A program made the position numbers and the translations under genes. Below, one piece after another: positions 52,434-64,000 of a DNA stretch of 64,000 nucleotides (the first letter of the stretch is position 1; each line of letters opens with the position of its first letter). Source of the DNA: Xylocopa sonorina (lineage: Eukaryota > Arthropoda > Insecta > Hymenoptera > Apidae); contig NC_135201.1 in NCBI RefSeq assembly GCF_050948175.1, forward strand, positions 7,316,001-7,380,000. Reading direction: 5' to 3'. The notes beneath the pieces were generated by a model. It was not told the DNA's origin. It saw nothing but the letters and a program-made list of their open reading frames with translations, and did no database searches.

Positions 52434-53664
52434 TTCCGCTGCTTCGAGCTTCAAAATTGTTGAACAACAGCCGGCTAAAGCGGAACTATGTCCGAGGGAG
52501 GTAAGAACGAGGAGTGACGGGAATCTGGTTGGCAGAATTTTCCACGCCACCGTGTAAGGAACGCATCCGCGGCAATAAACGCGCGAACAACCGAGAAACA
52601 AAGGTGGAAAGAGGGCGTATTATCAGCGGCGAGGATCTCCCGCAGGATCGTCGCCGGTTTTATTAAGACGAGTCCTAATAAACGAAAAGCATAATGGAAT
52701 CCGGTGGAAATTAAGTTCGCCTGGCGTGTGGAGAATTAAACGCGTGCATAAAATATGCGCCACGGTGGCGTTCCTTCGCGCTCGGGGAAATTAATCATCC
52801 GGCCGGCCCTGTGTTTGTCTTCTTTTCCGTTCCGCGCCGGTTTCCAACGAAATGAAGACAAACGTCTTTCCTTCTTCAGACAATTTTTCCCTCTCTCTTA
52901 TCCCACCGCGATTTACGCGAGATTTCTTTGACATTTCGCGCAAAAGTCACAGCGAAGATTACGCGTTAAACATCGAGGAGGGTGGAATATTGAAGAACTT
53001 CGATTTTCAGCTCGTCAGATTTTTGAAAAGTCTGCTGCGAACTTTTAATTAGGTCGAAATCGAAATCTGTAATAAGAACGGTTGGACTTCGAAACGGATG
53101 AACGAGAAGAAAGAAAGGTTTAATCCGTGACGGGACAAGGAGGCAAGGGTTGTTTATCGCCGCAGTAAAAGCGAAATTCCCGCGTCGAATTTTAATTAGT
53201 TCCCCTCGAACGCAGTAAAAACCGGATCCAACACGGAGACGCTCGCGGAATCGTCGCTTTACTGCAAGATTTAAAACCCTTTATACACCGTTGGAATATT
53301 TTCCGCAGCGGCGAGCGAGCAACTTCGACCGTTTCCAACCGTCGATGTTAACGAAAGTTGTTTCAGAGCCGACGCTCGCTCTGGAACCGTTGATTTATAC
53401 GGGAATTCGGGACACTTTGCATTCGGCTGGTTCTACCCTGGACGCGGATTCGTTTTATGGTTTCTTCGACGTGGTATTATTTTGCAAAATTTCCCAGCCA
53501 AATGCCGGATCTCGCAGTTCGAATTATAATAGCGCGAGTTCCCCGGCATTTTCATTTTAATCTACTTACCAACATCCCAAATTGAAACATATCTGTTGTA
53601 CTCGATGGAGAGAAACCAGAACGATATAAATTACACAAAAAGAAAAAACATAAGAACAGATAAA
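52434..53664. other. Non-coding stretch after the gene
   Basis: Unique sequence with one 89-codon frame (53291-53560) lacking any recognisable domain. No further exon of the esterase-like gene is needed or seen. Confidence 0.6.
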
Positions 53665-53965
53665 CGACTTTCGATTGTCCAACTCAAAATAAGTCGAGAA
53701 TGAAAAATAATAAAATTGCATTTACAGCTTAGTCTACGAGAAAATTGAAGGTGAATATCTGCGCGTACACTAATGGACAACGATCCACAGACTGGTGCAG
53801 CCATCTTAGTTGTATCCTGTATCGCAGTGGCTCGCGGTCTTGCACCACCCTTGCGCTTTCAAATTCGTTTTCCTCGAAAACTAAGCGTCGAACGAAATTT
53901 TATCGCTCTTCAGTTTCGTCTTGTTTTAGCTTCTAGAATCTATCCTAGAAATTTCTCACAGATAC
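53665..53965. mobile_element. Foldback (MITE-like) element, copy 3, degenerate
   Basis: The right end (TTTCGTCTTGTTTTAGCTTC then TAGAATCTATCC) is almost identical to the right end of copy 1. The left part (ACTCAAAATAAGTCGAGAAT) aligns with the copy 1 left arm, and the middle has CGTACACTAATGG and GATCCACAGACTGG as in copy 2. It is in the same orientation as copies 1 and 2, some 45-49 kb away. Confidence 0.55.
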
Positions 53966-54494
53966 GAGCCATTCCTCCACGCGTCGCGCGCAACTTTTGT
54001 ATCTGGACCGCACGGAAAAACTCGTTTAATTAGTCAGCTGTAGCAGGAAAAGCGGTATTTCTGGGAAAATAGAGGAAGCTCGGGTGGAAATCGACACGAT
54101 GTATAGCCAGTGGTGACGCGCGGGCGAATTTTCGAAAGGCACTCGTCAGTGTTTGCCGTCGCGCGCTTTGGGCGCACGGGGGCTGCTCTCGAAATCGCTT
54201 CGAAAACGATTATTCGACTGCTGGGTAAACAGCCGCGCTCGCCGCGCAGCCCCGTACTTATTTGTCTATGCAAATGGTCAATCAACGGCGGCCTTCGTGC
54301 CTTGTTTCGCTTCAAGTATCCGCGTCCGCTTGTTTTTCCTCGCACCTTCGCCGGACGGCCCCCACTTTGTCCTTTGATTACCGGCTAAAAAAATACACCC
54401 GGTCTCGGTTTTCGATTGCGCTCGTTTCTGGAGGCTCCTCTCCTCCATTTCAACACCGATGCAAGTGTCATCGTGGACGGGTTCGTTTGAACTC

Positions 54495-54825
54495 TGTCAT
54501 ACTTTTCCTTTGAACGCTGCGAGCTTTTTGTATCGAGAACGCTATTTATGGAGACCAGAGACCTTTTCGCGTATTTTTCGAACTTGCCACCGATTCGTAG
54601 ACACAGGTAGAGATGTTTTCACGAATATATAATGTTCAACCGAACGATAAAAAATTAATTTGTCACACTTTTCCTTTGAACGCTTCGAGCTTTTTGTATC
54701 GAGAACACTATTTATGGAGACCAGGGATCTTTTTGCGTAATTTCGAACTTGCTAGCGATTCGTAGACACACGTAGAGATGTTTTTACAAAAATATAGTGT
54801 TCAACCAGGCAATTAAAAATTAGTA
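54495..54825. repeat. Tandem duplication, unit about 166 bases
   Basis: TGTCATACTTTTCCTTTGAA at 54495 recurs as TGTCACACTTTTCCTTTGAA at 54661. Both copies carry GAGCTTTTTGTATCGAGAAC, CTATTTATGGAGACCAG and GATTCGTAGACACA. Confidence 0.88.
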
Positions 54826-56621
54826 CAGAGATCCCATACATTTTTCGTCTACCCTCGCACGAAGAATCAGCTCCTGTATTTTATCCAACCCCCTCCTACC
54901 CTATTGTTACGATAGCCCATATTCCAGGTCGAGTAACGAACGAAATTTCAGCGGGAACCGCGGCGGGTTCCCAAGTTTCCAGCACGCGGGATCCGGATGC
55001 CCGTCGTGTCTCGCGATAATGAGGTATTCGCGGATTCGACGAGCCCCGCTGCAAGACCGACAGGTACGCGTGTAATTAGTAAAAGCCCTGGAAAATCGAG
55101 CCGCGTTCTTGGACGAAGCCACCGCTTCTTGCTTCTATGGGAGCCCCTTTTTTTACTGGAGAGACGTACACGACGATGAACACGACGTAATTACCAGACC
55201 ACCGTCGGGGTTACCAGAGGAATTTGGCCAATTTTCCGCGAGACACGAATTAATATCTGACCCTTAATTTGGCGATCTACATTTCCCTCCTTGGGGGCTG
55301 CGATCGCGCGGGGAAAAACCCTGTACGTGTTCAGAGTGTTCTACGAAACCGAAGTTTCGCTGTTAAATTATTACGCAGCTGTATGTTTAAACGGAAAGAG
55401 ATAAAAAGTTGACAGAATTTTAAAAAATATTTTGCATCGCGCGCGCGCAAAATAAAACGCGATCTCTCAACCTTCTCGCTTCCTACTTATTCCATGTATT
55501 TATCAGCAGGTAGATTCCAGCTACACCCAGTCGCAAAAAAATAAATTAAATGGTTACATAATTTTAAAAAACATTTCGTAACACGTACAGAGCAACGTAT
55601 ACGATTCATGCAATTTTTATTTCTTTACATATCTCATTTCCCGTTCGTTCTACGCGCTTGCCATTAAATGGCCCCTCCGCTCGATGATAAAAAGTAATTA
55701 ATGAGCCACGATTCAGAAGACCAAAATATATACGAACGATACAAGCAACTATCCCCTAGTTTCTCGTTCGAGAGGGGTGGAATGGAACGTCACAACGAAC
55801 AATGCCACAGCGATCGTCCCAAGCCTCGAAGAATAAGTCCCTCTTCTTCGCGACGGAAACGTAATATCGCTGTATACAAGCCCTTTGTCCAGAAGGGACG
55901 TTTAATTATTCGCGGTCTCGAAAATTGGCCTGGCTGTTTTTCATATACCATCGCGAATGACGGATCACCGCTTTTTTACCCTGGAATCGACGACGATGGC
56001 GTTCGAGACGTGACAAACGATTACCTCGAGCGATGGTGTCCATTTTGAACTTTTGATTGCGTTAGGAGAACCTGGTTTCTTCTTTCGAACTTCATTTGGC
56101 ATTCTTATGCCTATTTAAAATATTAGAAGTCGCGAAATGGTGATTTAATTGACAAAGCAACGCTGTATCTGAATAAAAATTCTCTTCTCGATCAATTCTC
56201 TGTGCGAGACGATTCTTCCGAGCCAGTCGAAGCGGGCACGCATGCATGGCCAGTGTCGTTCGAGCATCGACTATAATTTTCGCGGGTTACGTGTGCCAGC
56301 GGTGTCTGCATTGTTGGCACCGGTAACGAGCGGCAATTTTTCCGGGGCCGAACAATGTGTCGCATTAGCGCATTGTGCTGGCCGTGTACGCTCGTTCTGT
56401 CACGCGACACGGCCGTATCGTAATCGATGCTGGCCCGATTTCCATTCCACTTTTGCGACCGGCCCAGTCATTACACCGGCAAGTCGCCCCCGACAATATC
56501 ATCGAGACGCCGCGGACGTGTCTGGAATATCGTCCCTCGAACAAACGGTCTTCCCGAGATTTCCGTCCTGCGATCTGTGAAACGACCGACTCTGAGAAGA
56601 GATTTCGTGGATACTTCTTCA
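54826..56621. other. Non-coding stretch
   Basis: It contains a 115-codon ATG-initiated frame at 55701-56048, rich in Arg and Ser, without domain, splice context or polyadenylation signal. A short GC-alternating stretch (CGCGCGCGC) lies near 55440. Confidence 0.5.
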
Positions 56622-56980
56622 AGTTGCAAGCTTGCAAGTTCCTGAGCCTCCAAATTTCTAAGTTTCCTGAGACCAAGCTTGAAAGTCTTCGGTTTTCACG
56701 TTCTCAAATCCTAAGCTTCCAATTTTCTAAGCCTCCAAATTTCTAAGTCCTCGGTTTCTAAGTTTCCTGAGACCAAGCTTGAAAGTTTTCAGTTTTCACG
56801 TTCTCAAATCTTATGCTTCCAAATCCCTGAGACTCTGAGCTTCTAATTTTCTGAGATTGCAAATTTCTAAGCCCTCAGTTTCTAAGTTTCCTGAGACCAA
56901 GCTTGAAAGTCTCAAAACTCCAAAATCCTAAGTTTTCAAGTCTCTGAGACTCCAAGCTTCCAAATTCCTATCAGTCCAAG
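56622..56980. repeat. Degenerate tandem array around a CTGAGACCAAGCTTGAAAGT core
   Basis: AGTTTCCTGAGACCAAGCTT occurs at 56661, 56761 and 56885. It alternates with CCAAATTTCTAAG, TTTTCACGTTCTCAAAT and AAGCTTCCAA segments. Unit spacing is about 100 and then 124 bases. Confidence 0.8.
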
Positions 56981-59900
56981 CATCTCAACATTCGCTACGA
57001 CAATTTCTAAGAACAAGAAACAACCCCGTCTGAACGATGGAAGCGTCTCATCGAGCGCTCGATAGACGAGCTTCGATTAATGGAATCGATTCCCAAGGCT
57101 ATCGTCTTAAGTCTCGGAGTCCCATCGTGCCACGTGGGTTGCTACGTCGCCCCGTAATCCGTTGCAACCCCCAACGAGCCAATGCAGCCTGCTATGAGAA
57201 AATGAATATTTGAAAATCTGGAGGGACGAAGCCAGCGTTATGTCCCCGTTAGCTCCCCTAATCCGGCTGTATCTAATTCGCTCGATTCCCCCTGGGACCG
57301 TCTCAGGCGAAATTTCCTTCTGATACCGTTCGTTTCGTACCCAATCGCCATTTCGCGACTTCGATCACGTCAGACGGCTAATTACCTTTTTCTAGCCAAA
57401 TAATCAGCGTCTCGTACTATCGAGAATGCTCGAAACAGAATTTTATCGATGCAAATATCGCGTTAGGGACCAACCAATGATACGAGACGCCATCCAGCGA
57501 CGCTCTGTCACTGTCACGAACAATAATATGGACAGGCGGAGGAGCGTAAGCAAAATGGTAGCCTGCAGCTTTCATCATGCGAGCATCGCGGTTGGACGTC
57601 AGCGATTCTCAAGCCATCGAATATCCTTCGTTCCAAAGATATCTTTCTTCACGAAACACTGCAAGATTTCACCGAACGAACCTCTTTTTAGCGATCGCAA
57701 ATCGATTTGCGAACTCGCCCTTTAATACCACTGAAATTATTACTTAAATCTCGACTCGACTGCTCGAAGCGAACAGCGGATGGCGTCTTCGAATGGAACA
57801 CCAGCGACTCGGTTCCTCGCCGTTTCCGTTCCCAGCTGACGCTGTCCGAAACTGAGAATCTCTGGTGTGCGTAATACAGAATCTGTCTCAGGCCAGTGTG
57901 TACAACTACACTGCAGGGCACGTCGAGACAGTGACACGAGATCTGCCCGTGATTCAGAAGCGAAGAAAACGATGCGGAGGAGGCGGATGATGAGGGAGAA
58001 CGGTCGCGAGCTACGTTTCCTTCACAGTAAAGCTGAGCTCACCAGCGTTCTACCGGGTGTTCGACGCGAACGAGGCGTAAAAACGCTGCGCTATTTAAAT
58101 TTTACCAGCTTCTTTTCTACCTTGAAAGACAGACGTACAACTCCGTTCAACGTCACGTTACAAAGAAAGAAATGCGAAGAACAACATTAGCAGTTTGAAA
58201 AGAACGTGAGCATTCCTTTACAATTTTTATTACCAGCTGCATTTTGTTTTTTACAGCTGTAAATGTTTGTCGTTCGCGTTGAAACATGCATCTCCATCAA
58301 GCGTTCGTAAATATCAATAACCCTTTTCAATCTCTCGCTCGAGCCGGGATAAATATTAAAATGCCGCGAGTGGACGGGGAGAGAGCGTTTTATCTCGATG
58401 GAATGAACAGAAGTGAGAAAAAAGAGTGTGAAATATATGCTTGGCGTTGTTAAGACGAAAAACTCGACGGTGGTCGAAGGTATTTGTTCACCCCTTTTCA
58501 GGGACACTCGATTTCACCTGCAATTACGTTTAAGCCCGCGAATAATCTGTTGGAGCGTTTTCCGTTCAACGTTTCGCGGCCGTTGTGTGTAAGGACGGCA
58601 TTCGAAGCGGCGGGAACGTGAGCCCCGTTCATGCGGCAAATTACGCAGGCAAAACCACCCCCTGTCTCTCTCTCACTCTCTCTCTCTCTTTTCATCCCTC
58701 TCTTAGGCGACAAATTCGAATCCCACGGATTTAATCGACTGGCCAAGGGATTATGAATGGTATTCATAGGACCGTCCGTGGAAAATCGAAACGAGTCGCG
58801 TCCTCGACAAACGGTGAACAATTTTCAAACGATGAGGAAAATAACGAAAACGCGCGTCGAGCTGGTTCGATGAGAAAAGTATGATTCGAGTAGGAATTCT
58901 TTTGATTTCGAATAAAAGTATTTATAGTATCGTATTAGATGGGAAAAGAACTTCGATTAACTAGCGAAATAAATGAAATTTCTATTCGCGGTGCACCGTG
59001 AGGAAACGAAGTTACTGAATTTTACTCATTTTAATGCAGAAGAGACGTATCGCCACGGAGCAGGTAAAAATCTCCGAAACAAATTAAAAAGTCCACGAGA
59101 AGAGCATCCGTCGTTTTAATTGCACGAAAGGAAAAAGAAATGAGCCAGGAACATGCGCAAGTTAGAAATTCTAATTAGAAGACCTCTTGGAAAGAAAGCC
59201 ACCGCAGCAAGTATTCGAGAAGTGGAAAACAACGCGATAATCCCTCTAAAAGTGTACGAAAAATTTCAATTCCAGCGCGGAATATTTCTCATCCCTGGTA
59301 CCGCGTCCCCGCAGAAAGTAACAACCCTTAATTTCCCCTTGAAAACCCGAAGCAGCTTTCGAGAACGTGTCATCCGCGAGGGAGACCACTTTTAAGCGAA
59401 AAAAATTGTGGGAAGAAACGTTCGTGTTTCTCGTTTGAAGGATTATAAACCAGAGATACGGAGTCCTTTAAGGATCAACCAACCCGGGACTCGCATTTCT
59501 CTGTCGCGTGTAACCTCAACTTCCGCTTTGGATAAAGATACGATGAAATATGGCGGGTAGATAATGACAAATTCGCTCGTTACTCGAATTCGTACGTTCG
59601 AGTGGTATTCTTCTCCGCTCTCGTGGACAGGAGCTGCAAAATGGATGGGTGGAGAGGTTAAGTAATGCATCGCGCCTCGTCTGTGGCCGTAGAAAAATGG
59701 CGTTGATTCAACGAGGCGTCCGAGGTATCTCCCTCGGATGGAAACCATTTGCGTCTCGACTGTGAGTAATCGCGGTTTGTAATGAGCATGAAAATATGTA
59801 ATGGAAGTTCGAGCTGCGGAGCGAGTACTTAATAATCAACAACTCGAAAAGAAACTTCATCCGTCTTGTAATTAGCTGTTCATTAACGCGGAACGTAAAT

Positions 59901-60789
59901 GAGCTTGGAAAGTGGACGGGAGATGCGAACCTTGGAAGAAGTTCACAAAACCTGGCCCAACTGAAGTGCCTCGAAAAAACTTCATCAAATTATTTGTAAA
60001 ACTAACCACACGCGAGGAACTTCTTGCGATCATTTGTTAATTGATCCAATACATACAGAGGACACTCGAAACCCTAACGAACCTGCTCGAAAAGCGTACA
60101 GCCACCCCTTTTTGCAACGATCAAACAATCAGCTTAAGACTTGTCCCAAAAATTCCAGCGCAAGAAAACCTTTGACCCAATCAAAGAATCCTCTTTGTCC
60201 GCGCTTCTGTGGACAGTGCTCGCCTCGACGAGCCACTCGAAAAAGCACAATACTGAACCCACCCCAAGCAACGTTAGCCCAACAAGCAGAAGTTCGCGTC
60301 GAATTAACTAGCTGCCCCATTCGCAGCGACGAGAGGGGCCATCGTGCAGACTGCAAGAAGCAGCCTCGATCAGACCCTTCTTTCTAGCTGCTGGCACGAG
60401 ATTACCATCTCTTCTGCTTGTTAACGCAGGGCCAACGAACAATACGGGGGTAAGTTCGCGGCGTAGATGGCGCGCAAAACAGTAAGCGAGCAGATTCATC
60501 GTTGGCACCGCGACCACAAGGGAATATCGCTGTAAACGAAGGAGTGGCGTGCCACGGCGTCGGATCGCGATAACTATGAACACAGGGACGCGGGCGGGGT
60601 GGAAGCTGATGGAGTAACGAGGCGAACAGCTGCGGGCCAGCCGCGTGCAAACGGAAGTTCCTTCGTTATTCCTGCAATTAGCGGAGCCGGTGTTTCTTGC
60701 CGCTCGAGGGAAGAAGGGACGACGACTGGGTAAGGATCCCACTCGTTGATAGTTCTTGCCGCGATGTAGGAGTCGGTTGTTCGACAGTT
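56981..60789. other. Non-coding stretch
   Basis: Mostly unique sequence plus the CT microsatellite. ATG frames of 80-107 codons at 57426, 57867 and 59153 have no recognisable motif. They are not accepted as genes. Confidence 0.5.
58664..58690. repeat. CT dinucleotide repeat
   Basis: A CT run of about 13 units with one interruption (CTCACTC), followed by TTTTCATCC. Confidence 0.85.
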
Positions 60790-61142
60790 GAAGCGATCAA
60801 ATGGAATTTTCAGCTCGAACAGTCGTACAGTCTAATATCCTGTAACCAAGCGATTCTTCTCACAGTTTTGCCAGTATTTTCAATGTATTTGATCATCGTC
60901 ATCCTTAACAACCACGAAATCGCAAACACGAGACACACATACGCACACGCACGTACGAAACGCAAATGGAAACAACGCGTTGAAGCAATCAAATGGAACT
61001 TTCAGCTCGAGTATTCTACGACCAAGCGATTCTTGTCAGAGATTTGCCAGTATTCGCAACGTGTTTGGTCATCGTCGTCTTTAAAAACCACGAAATCGCA
61101 AACACACACACACGTACGAAACGCAAATGGAAACGGCGCTTA
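60790..61142. repeat. Tandem duplication, units of about 192 and 161 bases
   Basis: GAAGCGATCAAATGGAATTT at 60790 recurs as GAAGCAATCAAATGGAACTT at 60982. Both copies contain CCAAGCGATTCTT, TTGCCAGTATT and AACCACGAAATCGCAAACAC, followed by ACGTACGAAACGCAAATGG. The second copy lacks about 30 bases. A short AC microsatellite lies inside each copy and differs in length. Confidence 0.88.
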
Positions 61143-64000
61143 ATCGTCGCTAAAAAGACCTCTCAACCAGGGAAAAAAGTTGCGCTCCGCGCAGCATCGT
61201 TCCGCTTTGATGCCAGCTGACCGAGAAGAGGATGAAGGCCGAGAGTAAAGGCGAATGAGGTGGGCAAGGGTTGGTTTCAACCCTAGCTGCGGTTCCGTGC
61301 GGTTCCAGGCGGCTCCCTGCCACGGTTAAGCTGCGGTCGAGCCTGTCGATTTCACGCGGCAAAAAGCCGCGTTGCGATCTCGACTTGCCAGGGACTTTCC
61401 TCCCTCGATCGCAGCGTTCACGTGAACTTTGGATCGTTCGAGGAGTTCCGTGGCTGCGAACGAAACGCGCGACGCCTCGTCTGGTCGTTAAAAATATCAA
61501 ATACATCGATTGGTACTTTGGTGCAAGATTCGCAATGCCTTCGACTTCGCGATTCGAGAGGAAAGCTATCGATTTTAGAATACATCTTCGCAGAATGATG
61601 AAGCGAGACCGTTCCAATGGAAATCACTTGGCGAAGTGATATTTGTCAGTACGATCGTGCTAGATCGTGTACGATCATTCTTATTCGCGAGATATTATCG
61701 CACAGCGATAAAGTATCGAGCGCAGCATTGAGTTACGAGATACTTGCGAGTGAAAGGAACGTTTGGTGCAAGTAGAGTTGGAACCTATGTGGTCAGACGG
61801 ACCGTAATCCTGCTGCTGCTCTGCGTTCATTAGTTTTGTCCTTAATCTACATTTATTATACGAATTAAAACCAAAAATAGGGACAATACAAGTATAAGGA
61901 ATAGATAAAATACGAATTTGTTCGAATGGCTAAAAAATTATGAATTCCTTTCGTTGAAATGTAATCAGAAAAGTATTATTCGAGGAAATTTTGCTCGCCT
62001 CAACACGCTGTCTGGGCGAGTAACACGCGATAGAGTGATAATAATAATAAAAAGGGAAGGAAAAATGCAGAACAAGAGCCTCAAACGTAGAACGGTGGGC
62101 GTTCTTCAAAGAGCGCGAAATTTCATGCGCGCCGATTCGTCCTCGACATTCCCCAGCTTTCGCGCGCGCTTTTGAAGGAACGACAAAGCTCCGTGGAATC
62201 AAAGTCGAGCCTCTAAAGCACTTTGACCCTCTTTTCGGGGATCGAGACAAAGCGAAAGTATCCGTTGTTCTTCAAACGTGCCAGGCAAAATCGATCGACG
62301 CACCTCGTCGAGGAACGCGCACGCACGATTCTAATGGCGAACGCGTTCCTGAAGCGTTCGAATACCCTCCTCCTGCGCTTGTCTTCGAGCATCGTTATCG
62401 TACACAAAAGGGAGGGGGGATGTAATTTTCTGAATTACAAATTGCTGTCCAACAAGTCGATTAGAGATCCTCTTCTTAAACATGAAACGACGAGCACTTG
62501 GTGGATCCAGCAGCCACTCGAACCTCTTCCAACAAAGCTACACCGTTGTCACGCGACGCAAACGAGACGCGAGGCACATCACAAGTACGCTAATTAGTTG
62601 ATTAGAAGATCAAAGAGCACCGCGACTACTTTCTCAACGAAGACTACATCTTTCAAGGATTTTGCAAACAGTTTACCACCAAATCACGAACGACTACGGA
62701 TAACCTGGGTCTAGTGAGGAGCACAAGCAAACCCTCGATAAACGCACGTACAGGGAACTCGGAATATTTTTCTGTACTTTACGTACAACGATTTAATTTC
62801 CCATTCGCAATACACAGCATAAAAGGAAAAGAAATCACCAAACCAACAATAATTAATTGAAAAAACAGAATGCGCAAAAATTGCCTAACTTTCGCGAGCA
62901 CATCCACCCGAAATAGAACTCTATTTTTCCAGCGTGCTGGTGATATATCGTGGGAAAAGTACGACCCAGTGACTGGCTGAGGAAGGCAGGGGGGAAACTT
63001 TGGAAGCTGCAACAGTTGAGCGAAATCAACGGGACTGTTGCTCGCCAGGCAACAGCGGCGGGGATAGGATTGAAAAACGAAAAGTTCCGATGAGTTTCCG
63101 GCCGCGGAAAATAAGACGACGCGGCCGGAAATCCCGCGGAACGTAAATAATCGCGACGCGGGCGTAATCACGCGAAGTGGCCGAGTTCCTTCGACTTCCC
63201 GGATAAAATACAGCCGCGAGTTTCGCACCCGCGTCTTCGCTCGGCCACGCGGCAACTGGGGAAGATTCGTTTCGCGATTTCCGCGATTACACCCGGGAAA
63301 AATGAAGCGGAACAGTTTCGAGTTGGATAACGGATCGTTCTTGTTGCAACGCGCGGTGATTTAAGTCCCTCTCGAAACAGGCGACAAGATCGAATGGCAG
63401 ATTCCTCTGCGCGATAAAAAAAGTGTTAAAAATCTTCATTTCCCAGCTTTTATCGTATCCTCATACTCGAATAGTAGCAATTCTGAGAAATAAACGATAG
63501 TTTTCCACCCTCTTCGATCTTCATGATCGCACTTGCGAGAAAAGAAGAGGAAACAGAAGAAAAATCGCAAAGCATTAAGAAAAACTTGTGCGCATCTAAT
63601 TTCTCCTGCTAAATGGAAAAGGAAATCATTTTAGAGAACGCAAGCATGCATCAAGAGAGCGTAGAACCACGGAGAACGTTTGTACAGCAACAAAAACCTG
63701 GGCAAATGCAAAATACAGCTCACCGCTCGGTACAACCGGTCGTAGCTTCGTTAATTCCTCGAATGCCTGCGAGTCCTTTGGCAGAGGTATCGCGAGTGCT
63801 TCAAAAAAAAAAAGAAAAAAATCCGCGAACGATTCCCAGCCAGCCCTTACGTCAGAGTCCCCGTTTAAACGCGAGGGTGGCGTTCGAGGGGTTGAGGCGG
63901 GCGGAAACGCGGATTTGACGTCGGCGCCGGCGGCTCGAATTTCAAACGCAGGCCCGGCACTCGCGGGGATCCAGTCGCCAGGCTAATTACGCGACTCATT
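61143..64000. other. Non-coding stretch to the window end
   Basis: Unique sequence. Short direct and inverted TACGATC strings occur near 61650-61675. The 101-codon frame at 63613-63918 includes an oligo-A-encoded Lys run and has no recognised domain. Confidence 0.5.

Noticed and set aside
55701..56048. 115-codon ATG frame
   Set aside because: It has a reasonable start but no domain, splice signal or polyadenylation signal, and an Arg/Ser-rich composition. Support is insufficient to call a gene.
60034..60387. Frame ending CPIRSDERGHRADC, resembling a retroelement zinc knuckle
   Set aside because: Only part of a CCHC pattern fits, spacing is wrong, and no reverse transcriptase or gag-like sequence flanks it.

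Overview
The window looks like nuclear DNA of an insect, most likely an aculeate hymenopteran (bee, wasp or ant). By eye its GC content is near the middle 40s percent. CpG is abundant rather than depleted, there is much TTAATTAA-type sequence, introns are short with GT-AG ends, and the one clear gene is an insect-style carboxylesterase-family gene. Species cannot be named from this sequence. No bacterial features (operons, ribosome binding sites, CRISPR, insertion sequences) are present, and no tRNA, rRNA or recognised snRNA was found.

Layout. About 47.5 kb on the left (1-47588) holds no coding region I can defend. It consists of unique non-coding sequence with local tandem duplications (2.1-2.7, 14.2, 16.3-16.7, 17.4-17.8, 18.7-19.1, 27.0-27.5, 35.4-35.65 and 37.5 kb), microsatellites and two copies of a foldback element (4.75-5.08 and 8.25-8.53 kb). 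Long open frames there are mostly products of CpG-rich, stop-poor sequence: overlapping frames on both strands are open, without splice structure or family motifs. The stretch may be intergenic or part of a giant intron; the sequence alone does not decide.

The one confident gene is at 47918-52046 on the + strand. Nine exons join in frame into a 655-residue secreted protein of the alpha/beta-hydrolase carboxylesterase/cholinesterase family. It has a signal peptide, the family disulfide and fold motifs, and a hydrophobic C-terminal tail suggesting a GPI anchor or terminal membrane segment. The nucleophile serine is replaced by glycine and the oxyanion-hole glycines are largely lost, while the catalytic histidine remains. 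It is therefore best read as a non-catalytic cholinesterase-like protein, a class that includes the adhesion molecules neuroligin, gliotactin, glutactin and neurotactin. A poly(A) signal lies 32 bases after the stop codon.

Right of the gene (52.1-64 kb) the sequence is again non-coding, with more tandem duplications (52.2, 54.5, 56.6 and 60.8 kb) and a third foldback-element copy (53.67-53.97 kb). The two most distinctive signals are the catalytically broken esterase-like gene and the three-copy foldback family. A third is the frequency of short local tandem duplications, about a dozen in 64 kb.
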